Shown in pieces: positions 1 through 6,923 of a DNA stretch of 13,652 nucleotides. Positions within the stretch are counted from its first letter, which is position 1, and each line of letters starts with the position of its first letter. The stretch is from positions 1 to 13,652 of the forward strand of contig MWAR01000136.1 of assembly GCA_002068715.1 (NCBI GenBank), read 5' to 3'. Both the position numbers and the translations under genes were made by a program. The DNA is from a bacterium ADurb.Bin374 (GTDB lineage Bacteria; Riflebacteria; Ozemobacteria; Ozemobacterales; Ozemobacteraceae). The notes below the pieces were generated by a model. That model ran no database searches. It worked only from the letters and a program-made list of their open reading frames with translations, and was not told the origin of the DNA.

Positions 1-1955
1 TCGAGGAAGCCCAGGTCGCGCGCCGTGTTCGTACGTTCCTCGATCGTGAAGCCCTTGTCGCCGTCGGCGCCGGATACATCGGCGACTTCGAACCGGTTGT
101 AGGTCGAATCCCAGACGGCTTTGAATTTTCCCGTCTCGTTGATCCGGTCGAGCACGTCCTGGATGGTCGAGGCCTGCGTGAGGTCGATCGAGGTCGGCGC
201 CCCATCGCCGCCGCGGATGACGATCGTCCCGATCTCAGGCGGCGGGGTCAGCGTGGAAAGCTGCGAGGCCGGGGTCAGGCCACCGGGCGCGAGCACCGAG
301 CCGATGATCGTGCCGTTGGTGGAATGCTGAAGTAGGCCGAGATTGGCCGCGACGGTCGTCATGTCGCGCACGGAGACAGGCTGGGCACCGTTCACTTCCT
401 CGATTTTGAAGTCACCCGTCCCCACCGTCGTGTCGTTGATGACGAGGCGTTTCGAGGTCGGGTCGAGGAGAGCCGTCTGCGCACCGCCGGTCTGGGTGTT
501 GATCGCATCGATGACGTCGCGGATCGTGGCGGCGGCGGTCAGATCGACCCGAGTGGTCGTGCCGTCATGGCCGGTGATATCGAGATATCCCGTCTCGAAG
601 CCTTTTCCCCCATTGAGCGTGCTCAGAAGGGTATTTTCGTTCTCGACGGCCGGATCGTAGTTCTGGACGATCTGGCTCCCGCTTCCGACGTTTCGCAGGA
701 TGTTCAAATCCGCCGCTGTATGCGAGGGAAGATCCTTGATATACAACTGGGTCCGCTTCGACTCGATCGAGAACTCGTTCGTTCCCTGCGTGTTGTCGAC
801 GATCTGCAGGCGCTTGCCGATGAAATCATAGGCGGCACTGATCGAGTTGCCGCCGTCGGCCGCGTTGATCGCATCGATGACATTCCCGACGGTCGCGGCG
901 CCGGAAAGATCGACACGCAGATTCCTGCCATCGCGCGTGTTGATGCTGAGAAATCCCTGTGGAACGCCCAATCCCGAGTTCAGTTTGGAAAGCGGTGTAT
1001 CACGATCGAGCATCGCCGGATCTGACAGGCCCAGGATCAGATTTCCCGCGGCCCCACTCTTGTGGATCCCGAGGGCCGCGGCCGTATCGGAAGGCACTTC
1101 CTCGATTCCCGCCTCGAACGACCCGGTCTGCCCGATGAGATACAGAACGTCCTCGAGACGGTTCACATGGGTGAGATCGATCTTCCGCTCGATGCCGTTG
1201 GAGTCCTTGACGAGAATGACACCGGCCTGGACGCCGTTGCCATCGTTCAGCACGGAAAGGGGCATCATCCCGTTGAGCGTCGGCAGTTCGGTGCCGAACG
1301 TCGGCTGGGGGCTGATCGTTCCGCTCCGGAAGAACAGCTCGGTGCCCGTCACGTTTCGCGTGGCAAGCACATGACGGTCGATCTCTCCGGTCAGTTTCTT
1401 CGAGTCGCCGCCGTAGGAAACGTCTACATTGTTCCCGATATTGATGTCCTGGCGCAGCTGGCCGGTCGAGAACGTGACGATGTCGTTCATCGCGCCGGCC
1501 GTCTTGCCGCCGACGAGGTTGATCGTCTGTGTTTTGACGTCGTGGCCGGAAAAAATGTATTCGCCGTTCACGTTCGTGTTCGCGATATCGGCCACATTCT
1601 TGATCAGCTCATTTATTTCGGCAGCTATGGCGTCGCGATCGGCCTGTACGAGGGTATCGTTCGCCCCCCGGACAGCCAGTTCGCGGGCGCGCTGCAGGAT
1701 CGTTTCGAGGGTCGTCAGCGCCGAGTCCGAGCTGTTCAGCCAGGTCGTGGTGGTGGAGATGTTCTTCTTGTATTGGCTGGTTTCGGAGATCTGCGTTTTG
1801 TAAGCCATGGAAAGAGCGTTACTGACGGGGTTTTCCGAGGCGAGACTGTATTGTTTGCCGGAGCTGATCTGCACCTGGAGCTTGCTCAGAGCCGTATGGT
1901 TCTTGTTGAGAACCGTCAGAAAAGAGTTCGCAACCCATTGATTGGAAACCCTCAT
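1..1955 (-). CDS. flgL: FlgL, hook-filament junction protein, enlarged (partial, 3' end outside window)
   Basis: The product is the flagellar junction protein FlgL (HAP3), which sits between FlgK and the filament outside the cell. At least 651 codons are open and the frame runs off the left edge, against roughly 300 residues for typical FlgL. The first 140 residues are classic FlgL: an N-terminal helix from MRVSNQWVANSF, then QISSGKQYSLASENP, ARELAVRGANDT (about 90-101) and NVNGEYIFSGHD (about 130-141). From about residue 232 it turns into tandem flagellin-IN-like units (separate entry). The C-terminal helix that should pack with the N-terminal one is not in the window. The ATG at 1955 is preceded by GAAGGAGG at good spacing. 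It lies 55 bp after flgK, across an AT-rich gap with no obvious promoter, so it is probably co-transcribed with flgK. Identity is secure; the full length is unknown. Confidence 0.93.
   Translation of the reverse strand, partial: MRVSNQWVANSFLTVLNKNHTALSKLQVQISSGKQYSLASENPVSNALSMAYKTQISETSQYKKNISTTTTWLNSSDSALTTLETILQRARELAVRGANDTLVQADRDAIAAEINELIKNVADIANTNVNGEYIFSGHDVKTQTINLVGGKTAGAMNDIVTFSTGQLRQDINIGNNVDVSYGGDSKKLTGEIDRHVLATRNVTGTELFFRSGTISPQPTFGTELPTLNGMMPLSVLNDGNGVQAGVILVKDSNGIERKIDLTHVNRLEDVLYLIGQTGSFEAGIEEVPSDTAAALGIHKSGAAGNLILGLSDPAMLDRDTPLSKLNSGLGVPQGFLSINTRDGRNLRVDLSGAATVGNVIDAINAADGGNSISAAYDFIGKRLQIVDNTQGTNEFSIESKRTQLYIKDLPSHTAADLNILRNVGSGSQIVQNYDPAVENENTLLSTLNGGKGFETGYLDITGHDGTTTRVDLTAAATIRDVIDAINTQTGGAQTALLDPTSKRLVINDTTVGTGDFKIEEVNGAQPVSVRDMTTVAANLGLLQHSTNGTIIGSVLAPGGLTPASQLSTLTPPPEIGTIVIRGGDGAPTSIDLTQASTIQDVLDRINETGKFKAVWDSTYNRFEVADVSGADGDKGFTIEERTNTARDLGFL
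3..1262 (-). repeat. Tandem flagellin-IN-like protein repeats inside flgL
   Basis: Four diverged units start at about residues 232, 321, 443 and 565 of FlgL; the last is cut by the window edge. Each opens with a Leu-Ser-x-Leu motif (PLSVLND, PLSKLNS, LLSTLNG, QLSTLTP). Next comes a strand ending in an (Asp/Asn)-Gly turn and (I/V)DL (residues 259, 348, 470 and 590), then TIxDVIDAIN or a variant, then in units 2-4 a strand pair such as RLQIVDNTQGTNEFSIE. Units close with a helix like AAxLGI/AANLGLL/ARDLGFL. Unit lengths are 89, 122 and 122 residues, the first lacking part of the module. The pattern matches the 'flagellin hook IN motif' family known from flagellins and FliD. The assignment was made by eye; the periodicity is visible directly. 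Confidence 0.8.
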
Positions 1956-2010
1956 GGAATCGCCTCCTTCAGTGACAACACATACATATTTTTATATATT
2001 AATCAGATTA

Positions 2011-4014
2011 TTACGAGAGCATCCCGTTGATGATCTTGTCCAGCATCTGGTCGACGGTCGTGATGACGCGGGAAGCAGCGTTATACGCGTGTTGGAATTT
2101 GATCAGATTCGTCAGTTCCTCGTCCAGGGACACGCCGGAGACCTCGTCCCGCTTCGATTGCAACTGGGTCATCAGGTCCTGCGACGTGGCTTTCTGCGTT
2201 TCGTACCGTTGGCTGTGCGTGGCGACCTGGGTGATGATCGTGCTGTAGAAATCGTCGAAGTTCGCCTTTCCCCCGTTGAAGAAATCCTTCTGTTTGATCT
2301 GCGCGATGAGGGTGGCGTTTCCGCCGTCGCCCACGCCGTTGAACGTCGGCAGTTTGTCGGTCTGGTTTTCGAGCGTTCCCTGGGCTGCAGCGATCGTATT
2401 TGTATTGCCTACGATATAATCTTCCAGGGAAAGACTGGCGATGACGTTCTTGAAGGGAAGACTCGGATCATCCGTGGAAACGGCCTTGAAGAAGTTTCTT
2501 CCGGTTTCGCCGTCGAGACCGAACCCCTTGCGATGGACCTCGTTGACTTCGGAAATGAGCCGGTAGGCCATCTCGTTGAACTTGTCGCGATAGGTCCGGA
2601 TGTTGTTGTCGCGCAGTTCGAGAAGGGCGTTGATCTTGCCTCCAGTGACCGTCGGGTGGAGGTCGAGATTGGCGACGCCGTGGGCCTTCAGCATGAGGGT
2701 CACCCCGGGAACGGCATCGGCGACGACGTTTCCCTGCCGCACGAACTGGTTGCCGTTATAGTTGAAGATCGCATCGCGCGCTTCCTGGTTCTGCTGCAGA
2801 TTGAGCACCGTCATCAGGTTGCTCGTGCCGTCGGCGAACGTCATCTTGTGCTCGGTGCCCGTGAGGGTCGAGGTCATCCAGAGCTGGCCGGATTCGTTCA
2901 GTTTCGCGTCGATCTCGACGTTTCCATCGTCGATCATCGCGGCGAGGTCCTTCATCGAGGTCTTTTCGGCATCGAGATAGAACGTGCGGCCGTTGACCGA
3001 GAACGTTCCGCTCGAGACGCCGAAGTTGGAAAGCGGCCCGGTCAGCGGGTTATACGACAGGAACGAGTAGACCTGGTGCGCCCGGGCCGTCTGCACCACA
3101 TCCAGCGTGATTTGACCGGTCGAGCCCGAGTGATTGAACACCGCCTCGGCGACGTCGGGTTTGTCGGACATCTGCGGGTAATCGGGACTTCCGCTCACCG
3201 TCGTCGGCAGAGACTTGTCCTTGGTTACGACATACAGGTCGCGAGCGACCGAATGCTCGACGAGCAGCTGGTTCCCGGACCGCAGGGTGAGATGCCCGGA
3301 GGAATCCCAGGTGGTATCGACGGCAATGAGCTTCGACATCTCCTCGACGAGCAGCTGCCGTTTGTCGCGCAGGTCGTTCGCATTCGCGTTGGCGGTTTCC
3401 ATCTGCTCGATCGTGACGTTCAGTTCGGCGATCCGCGAGGAGAGGCTGTTCACTTGTTTGACGGCGTCTTCGAGCTGGTCGCTGATACTTCCGTCCGTCG
3501 CATGATCGACGACGCCCTGAAGCACATTCAGGTTGGTATCGATTTCCTTGAACTGCTCGATGAGGGTCTGGCTCTGTTCGACCAGATTCTGGCGCAGTTC
3601 GATGCTGGAAGGATTCAGCGAAAGCTCTTCCCATGCCGACCAGAACTTGTCCATCTGGCTGCGGAGGGTCATGTCGTTCGGCTCGTTGAGGATCGCTTCG
3701 ACTTCCTTCATCAGGTTGTCCGCCGTCGTTTTCTCCTGGAGAATCGAATTCTGACGGATGATCTTCTCGTCCACGAAGGCATCGCGCAGGCTCTCGATCT
3801 TCACGACATCGACGCCGGTTCCGACCTGCTGGGCGCAGGTCTGCGAAATGAAACTGGGAATCGACCACGGGTCCGTGGCGGCGAGCACCGCCCGCTGGCG
3901 CGCGTAGCCTTCGGTATTGGCATTGGCGATGTTGTGCGAGGTCACTTCCATCGCCGAGCGCTGGGTCAGGATTCCACGTTTGCCGATCTCGATGCCGAAA
4001 AATGTGGCCCTCAT
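2011..4014 (-). CDS. flgK: FlgK, hook-associated protein 1
   Basis: FlgK (HAP1) is exported through the flagellar apparatus and forms the first junction ring on the hook. The 667-residue product starts FFGIEIGKRGILTQRSAMEV followed by SHNIANANTEGYARQR, the conserved rod/hook/HAP N-terminal motif. A long helical region (about 80-230) contains DLRDKRQLLVEEMSKL. The C-terminal helix (about 628-665) reads LDEELTNLIKFQHAYNAASR and onward, the usual FlgK/FlgE-type end. It is longer than E. coli FlgK (about 547 residues). The extra length includes residues about 335-455, where an IN-like unit (NGRTFYLDAEKTSMKDLAAM) is followed by an Arg-x-x-Asn-Val-Val-Ala-Asp-Ala-Val-Pro-Gly-Val-Thr-Leu stretch reminiscent of FliD. 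The ATG at 4014 follows AAGGAGGCGCC. A sigma-28-like promoter lies about 85 bp upstream and flgL follows. Confidence 0.96.
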   Translation of the reverse strand: MRATFFGIEIGKRGILTQRSAMEVTSHNIANANTEGYARQRAVLAATDPWSIPSFISQTCAQQVGTGVDVVKIESLRDAFVDEKIIRQNSILQEKTTADNLMKEVEAILNEPNDMTLRSQMDKFWSAWEELSLNPSSIELRQNLVEQSQTLIEQFKEIDTNLNVLQGVVDHATDGSISDQLEDAVKQVNSLSSRIAELNVTIEQMETANANANDLRDKRQLLVEEMSKLIAVDTTWDSSGHLTLRSGNQLLVEHSVARDLYVVTKDKSLPTTVSGSPDYPQMSDKPDVAEAVFNHSGSTGQITLDVVQTARAHQVYSFLSYNPLTGPLSNFGVSSGTFSVNGRTFYLDAEKTSMKDLAAMIDDGNVEIDAKLNESGQLWMTSTLTGTEHKMTFADGTSNLMTVLNLQQNQEARDAIFNYNGNQFVRQGNVVADAVPGVTLMLKAHGVANLDLHPTVTGGKINALLELRDNNIRTYRDKFNEMAYRLISEVNEVHRKGFGLDGETGRNFFKAVSTDDPSLPFKNVIASLSLEDYIVGNTNTIAAAQGTLENQTDKLPTFNGVGDGGNATLIAQIKQKDFFNGGKANFDDFYSTIITQVATHSQRYETQKATSQDLMTQLQSKRDEVSGVSLDEELTNLIKFQHAYNAASRVITTVDQMLDKIINGMLS

Positions 4015-4098
4015 GGCGCCTCCTTGTGGCTGTCCATGCCGTCAATCTGTTGTTCAAAACGGCCACGGAGGGGAATCGCCTAATTTCCCCTATAATCT

Positions 4099-4127
4099 CT
4101 ATCGGCTCATAACGTTCATGAGTTGAG
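4099..4127 (-). promoter_or_regulatory. Candidate sigma-28 (FliA/SigD-type) promoter for flgKL
   Basis: On the minus strand, CTCAA and GCCGATAG are separated so that 16 nt lie between TCAA and the -10 box. The -10 matches the flagellar sigma consensus (GCCGATAA or GCCGATAT) at 7 of 8 positions; the -35 is weaker (TCAA against TAAA). It sits between the terminator after flgN and the flgK start, where a new promoter is needed. An imperfect inverted repeat (CTCAT/ATGAG arms, 4106-4122) fills the spacer. The flgM promoter has the same layout. Confidence 0.6.
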
Positions 4128-4143
4128 CGAAAAATCATCGAAC

Positions 4144-4187
4144 GCACAAAACAAAACAAGCACTCCGGAGTTTGAGCTCCAGAGTGC
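4144..4187 (-). terminator. Rho-independent terminator after flgN
   Basis: Read on the minus strand, the arms GCACTCTGGAG and CTCCGGAGTGC form an 11-bp stem with one G-U wobble around a short loop (4160-4187). The stem is followed directly by the T-rich run TTGTTTTGTTTTG (about 4147-4159). It begins 27 bp beyond the flgN stop and would end flgM-flgN transcription before flgK. Confidence 0.8.
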
Positions 4188-4214
4188 CCGTTGCAGATGA
4201 AATTGTAGGGGATG

Positions 4215-4706
4215 CTATGCTTTCCGGTCGATCAAAACAGACGGCCGCTGCGGCGGCTGTGTCCCCTGCTGGCCGGGCGGACGATAGGTGACTTCCTTCG
4301 GCGGAGCGGTGATGAGCTTCAGGGTGTATTGCGTCAGTTCGAGCGCCTGTTCGAGCAGACGCTGGTTGTCTTCGTTGATGGCGCGAATCTTTTCGAGCGT
4401 CTCCTTCAGCTGGGTGCCCAGCATCCAGAGGTCGGATTTCAGGTTCGCGTCATCGATGAGATCGAGAACCTCTTCGAGCTTCACGGCAGCCTGGCCGGCA
4501 ATCGCCGTCAGGCAGTCGGCTCTCGCCGATCCGAGTTCGGAAAGCCGCGCCGAGAGCTTTTCTTCCTCGCTCACGATGTCGATGAGATCGGTCGAAAATT
4601 TCTCGAGAAGCAGCTTTTTCTTGCGCTCAGACAGCTCGAGGAGCCGGCGGTAGATCTCCAGCTCCTCGTTCAGGATCTGCTTGAGGATTGTTCCCTGCTC
4701 GCTCAA
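4215..4706 (-). CDS. flgN: FlgN-type chaperone for FlgK/FlgL export
   Basis: FlgN is a small cytoplasmic helical chaperone that delivers FlgK and FlgL to the flagellar export gate. The 163-residue product is almost all amphipathic helix, with the layout of the FlgN family: an N-terminal ILNEELEIYRRLLELSERKK helix, SEEEKLSARLSELGSAR in the middle, a long helix ending EQALELTQYTLKLI, and a disordered Pro/Gln-rich tail. Sequence alone makes this a moderate match; position between flgM and flgK makes it strong. The start is TTG at 4706, 8 bp after the flgM stop, with GGAAGG at the flgM 3' end as the likely ribosome site at rather long spacing. Non-ATG initiation and the tight junction suggest translation coupled to flgM. 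Confidence 0.85.
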   Translation of the reverse strand: MSEQGTILKQILNEELEIYRRLLELSERKKKLLLEKFSTDLIDIVSEEEKLSARLSELGSARADCLTAIAGQAAVKLEEVLDLIDDANLKSDLWMLGTQLKETLEKIRAINEDNQRLLEQALELTQYTLKLITAPPKEVTYRPPGQQGTQPPQRPSVLIDRKA

Positions 4707-4714
4707 ATCGCGCG

Positions 4715-5107
4715 TCAGCCTTCCCAGGATGTGAAGAGCGCCAGGCGGCCTTCAGCGCTCGAAAGAAGCTTTTCGGTGACCTGTTCCGGTGAGATGTTGT
4801 ACTGGCCTTTGTCGAAGAGAGCCTTGATGCGGGTCAGCTTTTCTTCCCTGATTTCGGGCTGACCTGCGACGACTTCGGCCGCGAACTCGAGCGTTTTGAC
4901 CGGATCGGCTTCCGCCACCGGTTTGCCGGTACTGATCGGCTGATTGACATTCACTCCGCTGGGCGGATGAAAGGTCTTCTTCGGAGCCTCGGCCCCGCCG
5001 GTCGTTTCCTTCAGGATCTTCCCGAAGGCATCGCCCGACTGTTCGGTCTTGGCCTTTTTGATCTGCTCCTGATAGATCTTCTGAATGTCATTCCTGGAGA
5101 CCTTCAT
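4715..5107 (-). CDS. flgM: FlgM, anti-sigma-28 factor
   Basis: FlgM binds and inhibits the flagellar sigma factor until the hook is complete, when it is exported, so filament genes come on late. The product has 130 residues, longer than E. coli (97) or B. subtilis (88) FlgM. The sigma-binding signature is in the C-terminal half: PEIREEKLTRIKALFDKGQY followed by NISPEQVTEKLLSS (about 85-117), which fits the family pattern of R-x-x-K-(V/L)-x-x-(I/L)-K, then G-x-Y, then A/T-x-K-L-L. The N-terminal 65 residues are polar and probably disordered, as expected of an exported FlgM. The ATG at 5107 follows GGAGGGAACC. A sigma-28-like promoter upstream would give the usual negative feedback loop. Confidence 0.9.
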   Translation of the reverse strand: MKVSRNDIQKIYQEQIKKAKTEQSGDAFGKILKETTGGAEAPKKTFHPPSGVNVNQPISTGKPVAEADPVKTLEFAAEVVAGQPEIREEKLTRIKALFDKGQYNISPEQVTEKLLSSAEGRLALFTSWEG

Positions 5108-5183
5108 GGTTCCCTCCTGAACTCCCCGAGACGTCTCCCCCTGGTGTTTGGTCTGGTTGCGCGGGGGAAGCCTCCATTACCGG

Positions 5184-5212
5184 ATATCGGCTCGAACTGC
5201 CGGTACTGTTAG
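5184..5212 (-). promoter_or_regulatory. Candidate sigma-28 promoter for flgMN
   Basis: The minus strand reads CTAAC, with 16 nt between TAAC and a perfect GCCGATAT -10, identical to the B. subtilis SigD -10 consensus. It predicts a start near 5177 and a leader of about 70 nt before flgM. The -35 overlaps a perfect inverted repeat (GTACT-AAC-AGTAC, 5203-5215) that could be an operator. The leader is G-rich and carries a 10-bp palindrome GAGACGTCTC (5128-5137). Confidence 0.65.
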
Positions 5213-5260
5213 TACGTACGATGAACATTTTTTTCATTCTAGGCTGATTGCGCCGCAAAG

Positions 5261-5950
5261 TCAACCGCTCTGCCTGTAGGAATGCGCCCAGACGACGGCC
5301 CGGAGGGATGCCGGCCGCAGTCGCTCCACGGTTGCCACACAGGCATCGAGGGTCGCCCCCGTCGTCGCGACGTCGTCGATGACGGCCAGCCGCTTTCCTG
5401 TAAAGGCTGATGGAATGAGGCCTTTGGCGAGAGTGAACGCACCGGCCGGGTTCGTCGCCCGAAGCGTTTCGTCGCACTCGGCCTGCGGTTTCGTATTGCG
5501 GGTCCGGACGATCGCCGGCGAGACGGCTGCCTTCCAGGATTCCGCCAGGATTTCGGCAAGCAGGCGTGCCTGGTTGAAGCCGCGCTTCGCCTCCCGGCTC
5601 GGGTGAAGCGGAACTGGGATGAGAATGTCGGGCCGGTCCGCCGCAGGCATCCGGGCCGCGACACGGGCGATCTCACCGGAGAGGGCGGTGAGGAGACGGG
5701 TCGATGGTTTGTATTTCACGACTTTCACGGCCTCCGACAATGGAGGGACGTATGCGCCGAACGTCATGACCGGGCATCTGCAGGCGACATCTTCGACGAT
5801 CGCCGGTTCGTGCATGGATGCCGCGATGCGCCGGCGGCAATCGGCGCAGAGGATGGTTCCAGGAGGCGTTCGTACGCGGCAAACATGGCATGAAAACGGA
5901 AGGAAGGCCTCGACGGCCGCTTTCAGCCAGAGAGACAGGCGTTGCAACAC
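5261..5950 (-). CDS. comF: ComF-family protein (zinc ribbon plus phosphoribosyltransferase fold)
   Basis: ComF/ComFC/GntX proteins take part in natural DNA uptake in competent bacteria, though the reaction is unsettled and many non-competent species have them. The 229-residue product has two CxxC pairs near the N-terminus (CHVC 21-24, CADC 35-38) plus C57 and C59. These are followed by IPVPLHPSREAKRGFNQARL (111-130), KPQAECDETLRATNPAGAF, and the PRPP-binding loop VIDDVATTGATL (190-201). All are family hallmarks in the normal order. The start is GTG at 5950, preceded by GAGGGAG at 7-nt spacing. It stands between the lpx terminator and the flgM promoter. A weak CTGTCA/TAGAGT pair upstream may be its promoter. 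In B. subtilis comFC also precedes flgM. Confidence 0.93.
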   Translation of the reverse strand: MLQRLSLWLKAAVEAFLPFSCHVCRVRTPPGTILCADCRRRIAASMHEPAIVEDVACRCPVMTFGAYVPPLSEAVKVVKYKPSTRLLTALSGEIARVAARMPAADRPDILIPVPLHPSREAKRGFNQARLLAEILAESWKAAVSPAIVRTRNTKPQAECDETLRATNPAGAFTLAKGLIPSAFTGKRLAVIDDVATTGATLDACVATVERLRPASLRAVVWAHSYRQSG

Positions 5951-6022
5951 TCGGAAACTCCCTCGGATGAACCTCTTCTCACTCTACTTCATCGGGAAGA
6001 CGAATGACAGGTCTTCTCGACG

Positions 6023-6072
6023 CCGAAAACAGCGAAGGCGCAGTCCGCTGACTGCGCCTTCGCTGTTTTCGG
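6023..6072 (-). terminator. Perfect 22-bp hairpin, terminator at the end of the lpx operon
   Basis: Two exactly complementary 22-nt arms (6023-6044 and 6051-6072) flank a 6-nt loop CCGCTG. The stem core is G+C-rich and the outer part holds AAAA/TTTT, so transcription from either side ends on a short T run. It starts 6 bp after the lpxA stop. Because comF lies beyond it on the same strand, it separates the envelope operon from comF and the flagellar genes. Confidence 0.8.
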
Positions 6073-6078
6073 TCGAGA

Positions 6079-6891
6079 TTATTCGGAAGCTTCGCGCTCC
6101 GAGGGTGTCTCGCGAGTCCGCTTGTAGATTCCCCGGTTGCTCGTGCCAAGGAACTCGATGAACTGGCGAATGTAGGGATCGCTCGCTTCCGACATCGTGG
6201 CCAGCTTTTCTTTTGCCTGGGTGACGTTGAGCTGGGAGCGGAAGAACATCTTGAACACGGCCCGGATGGCATCGATCGATTCGCGCGGTACGCCGTTGCG
6301 GCGCAGGCCGACGGTGTTAAGGCCGATGACGCGGGCAGGATTCCCATCGATCTTGATGAAGGGCGGGACATCCTTGACGATCTTGCTCATGCCGCCGATC
6401 ATGACGAATCCGCCGATCTTGCAGAACTGATGAATACCGGTGAAACCGCCCAGGGTGGCTCTGTCGCCGACATGGACGTGGCCGGCGAGCGTGACGCAGT
6501 TCGCCAGGGTGACGTTACTGCCGACCCGGCAGTTGTGAGCGACATGGACATACGCCATGAACAGGTTCTTGTCGCCGATGACGGTCTCGTTGCCGGCGCC
6601 CTCGGCCATGTGGACGGTGACGAACTCGCGGAAATGGTTCCCGTTTCCGATTTTCACGAAGGATGTTTCGCCGCTGAATTTTCGGTCCTGGGGCGGGCAG
6701 CCGATGGACACGAACGGAGAAATCAGGTTTTCACTGCCGATCGTCGTATAGCCTTCGATATGGGAATTCGGCCCGATGATGGTCTTCTCGCCGATTTCGA
6801 CATTCGGCCCGATGACCGTATACGGCCCCACCTCGACCGTCGGATGGATCTTCGCTCCCGGCGCGATGATGGCGGTGGGATGTATGCTCAT
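6079..6891 (-). CDS. lpxA: LpxA, UDP-N-acetylglucosamine O-acyltransferase
   Basis: LpxA catalyses the first step of lipid A synthesis in the cytoplasm, moving a 3-hydroxyacyl chain from ACP to the 3-OH of UDP-GlcNAc. The 270-residue product (E. coli 262) has an N-terminal left-handed beta-helix made of hexapeptide repeats (IHPTVEVGPYTVIGPNVEIG). The catalytic histidine is H119 in YVHVAHNCRVG, and TLAGHV and GGFTGIHQFCKIGG follow. The C-terminal helical domain includes IDAIRAVFKMFFRSQ. Aligned by eye, G167 matches G173 of E. coli LpxA, the residue linked to acceptance of long (C14) chains, so a long acyl donor is inferred. The ATG at 6891 lies 32 bp after lpxC-fabZ. lpxB does not follow, unlike in E. 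coli. Confidence 0.97.
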   Translation of the reverse strand: MSIHPTAIIAPGAKIHPTVEVGPYTVIGPNVEIGEKTIIGPNSHIEGYTTIGSENLISPFVSIGCPPQDRKFSGETSFVKIGNGNHFREFVTVHMAEGAGNETVIGDKNLFMAYVHVAHNCRVGSNVTLANCVTLAGHVHVGDRATLGGFTGIHQFCKIGGFVMIGGMSKIVKDVPPFIKIDGNPARVIGLNTVGLRRNGVPRESIDAIRAVFKMFFRSQLNVTQAKEKLATMSEASDPYIRQFIEFLGTSNRGIYKRTRETPSEREASE

Positions 6892-6923
6892 GATGCGTTA
6901 CCCTTTTCTAGCTGGTTTGACGA

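Noticed and set aside
1942..4083. 713-codon plus-strand open frame covering flgK
   Set aside because: It lies antisense to flgK, whose conserved N- and C-terminal motifs are certain. The high G+C third positions of the true gene suppress stops in this frame, and its translation shows no recognisable domain.
4091..4096. TATAAT on the plus strand near the flgK promoter
   Set aside because: No -35 is seen at the right distance, and it would drive transcription only into the end of flgN antisense.
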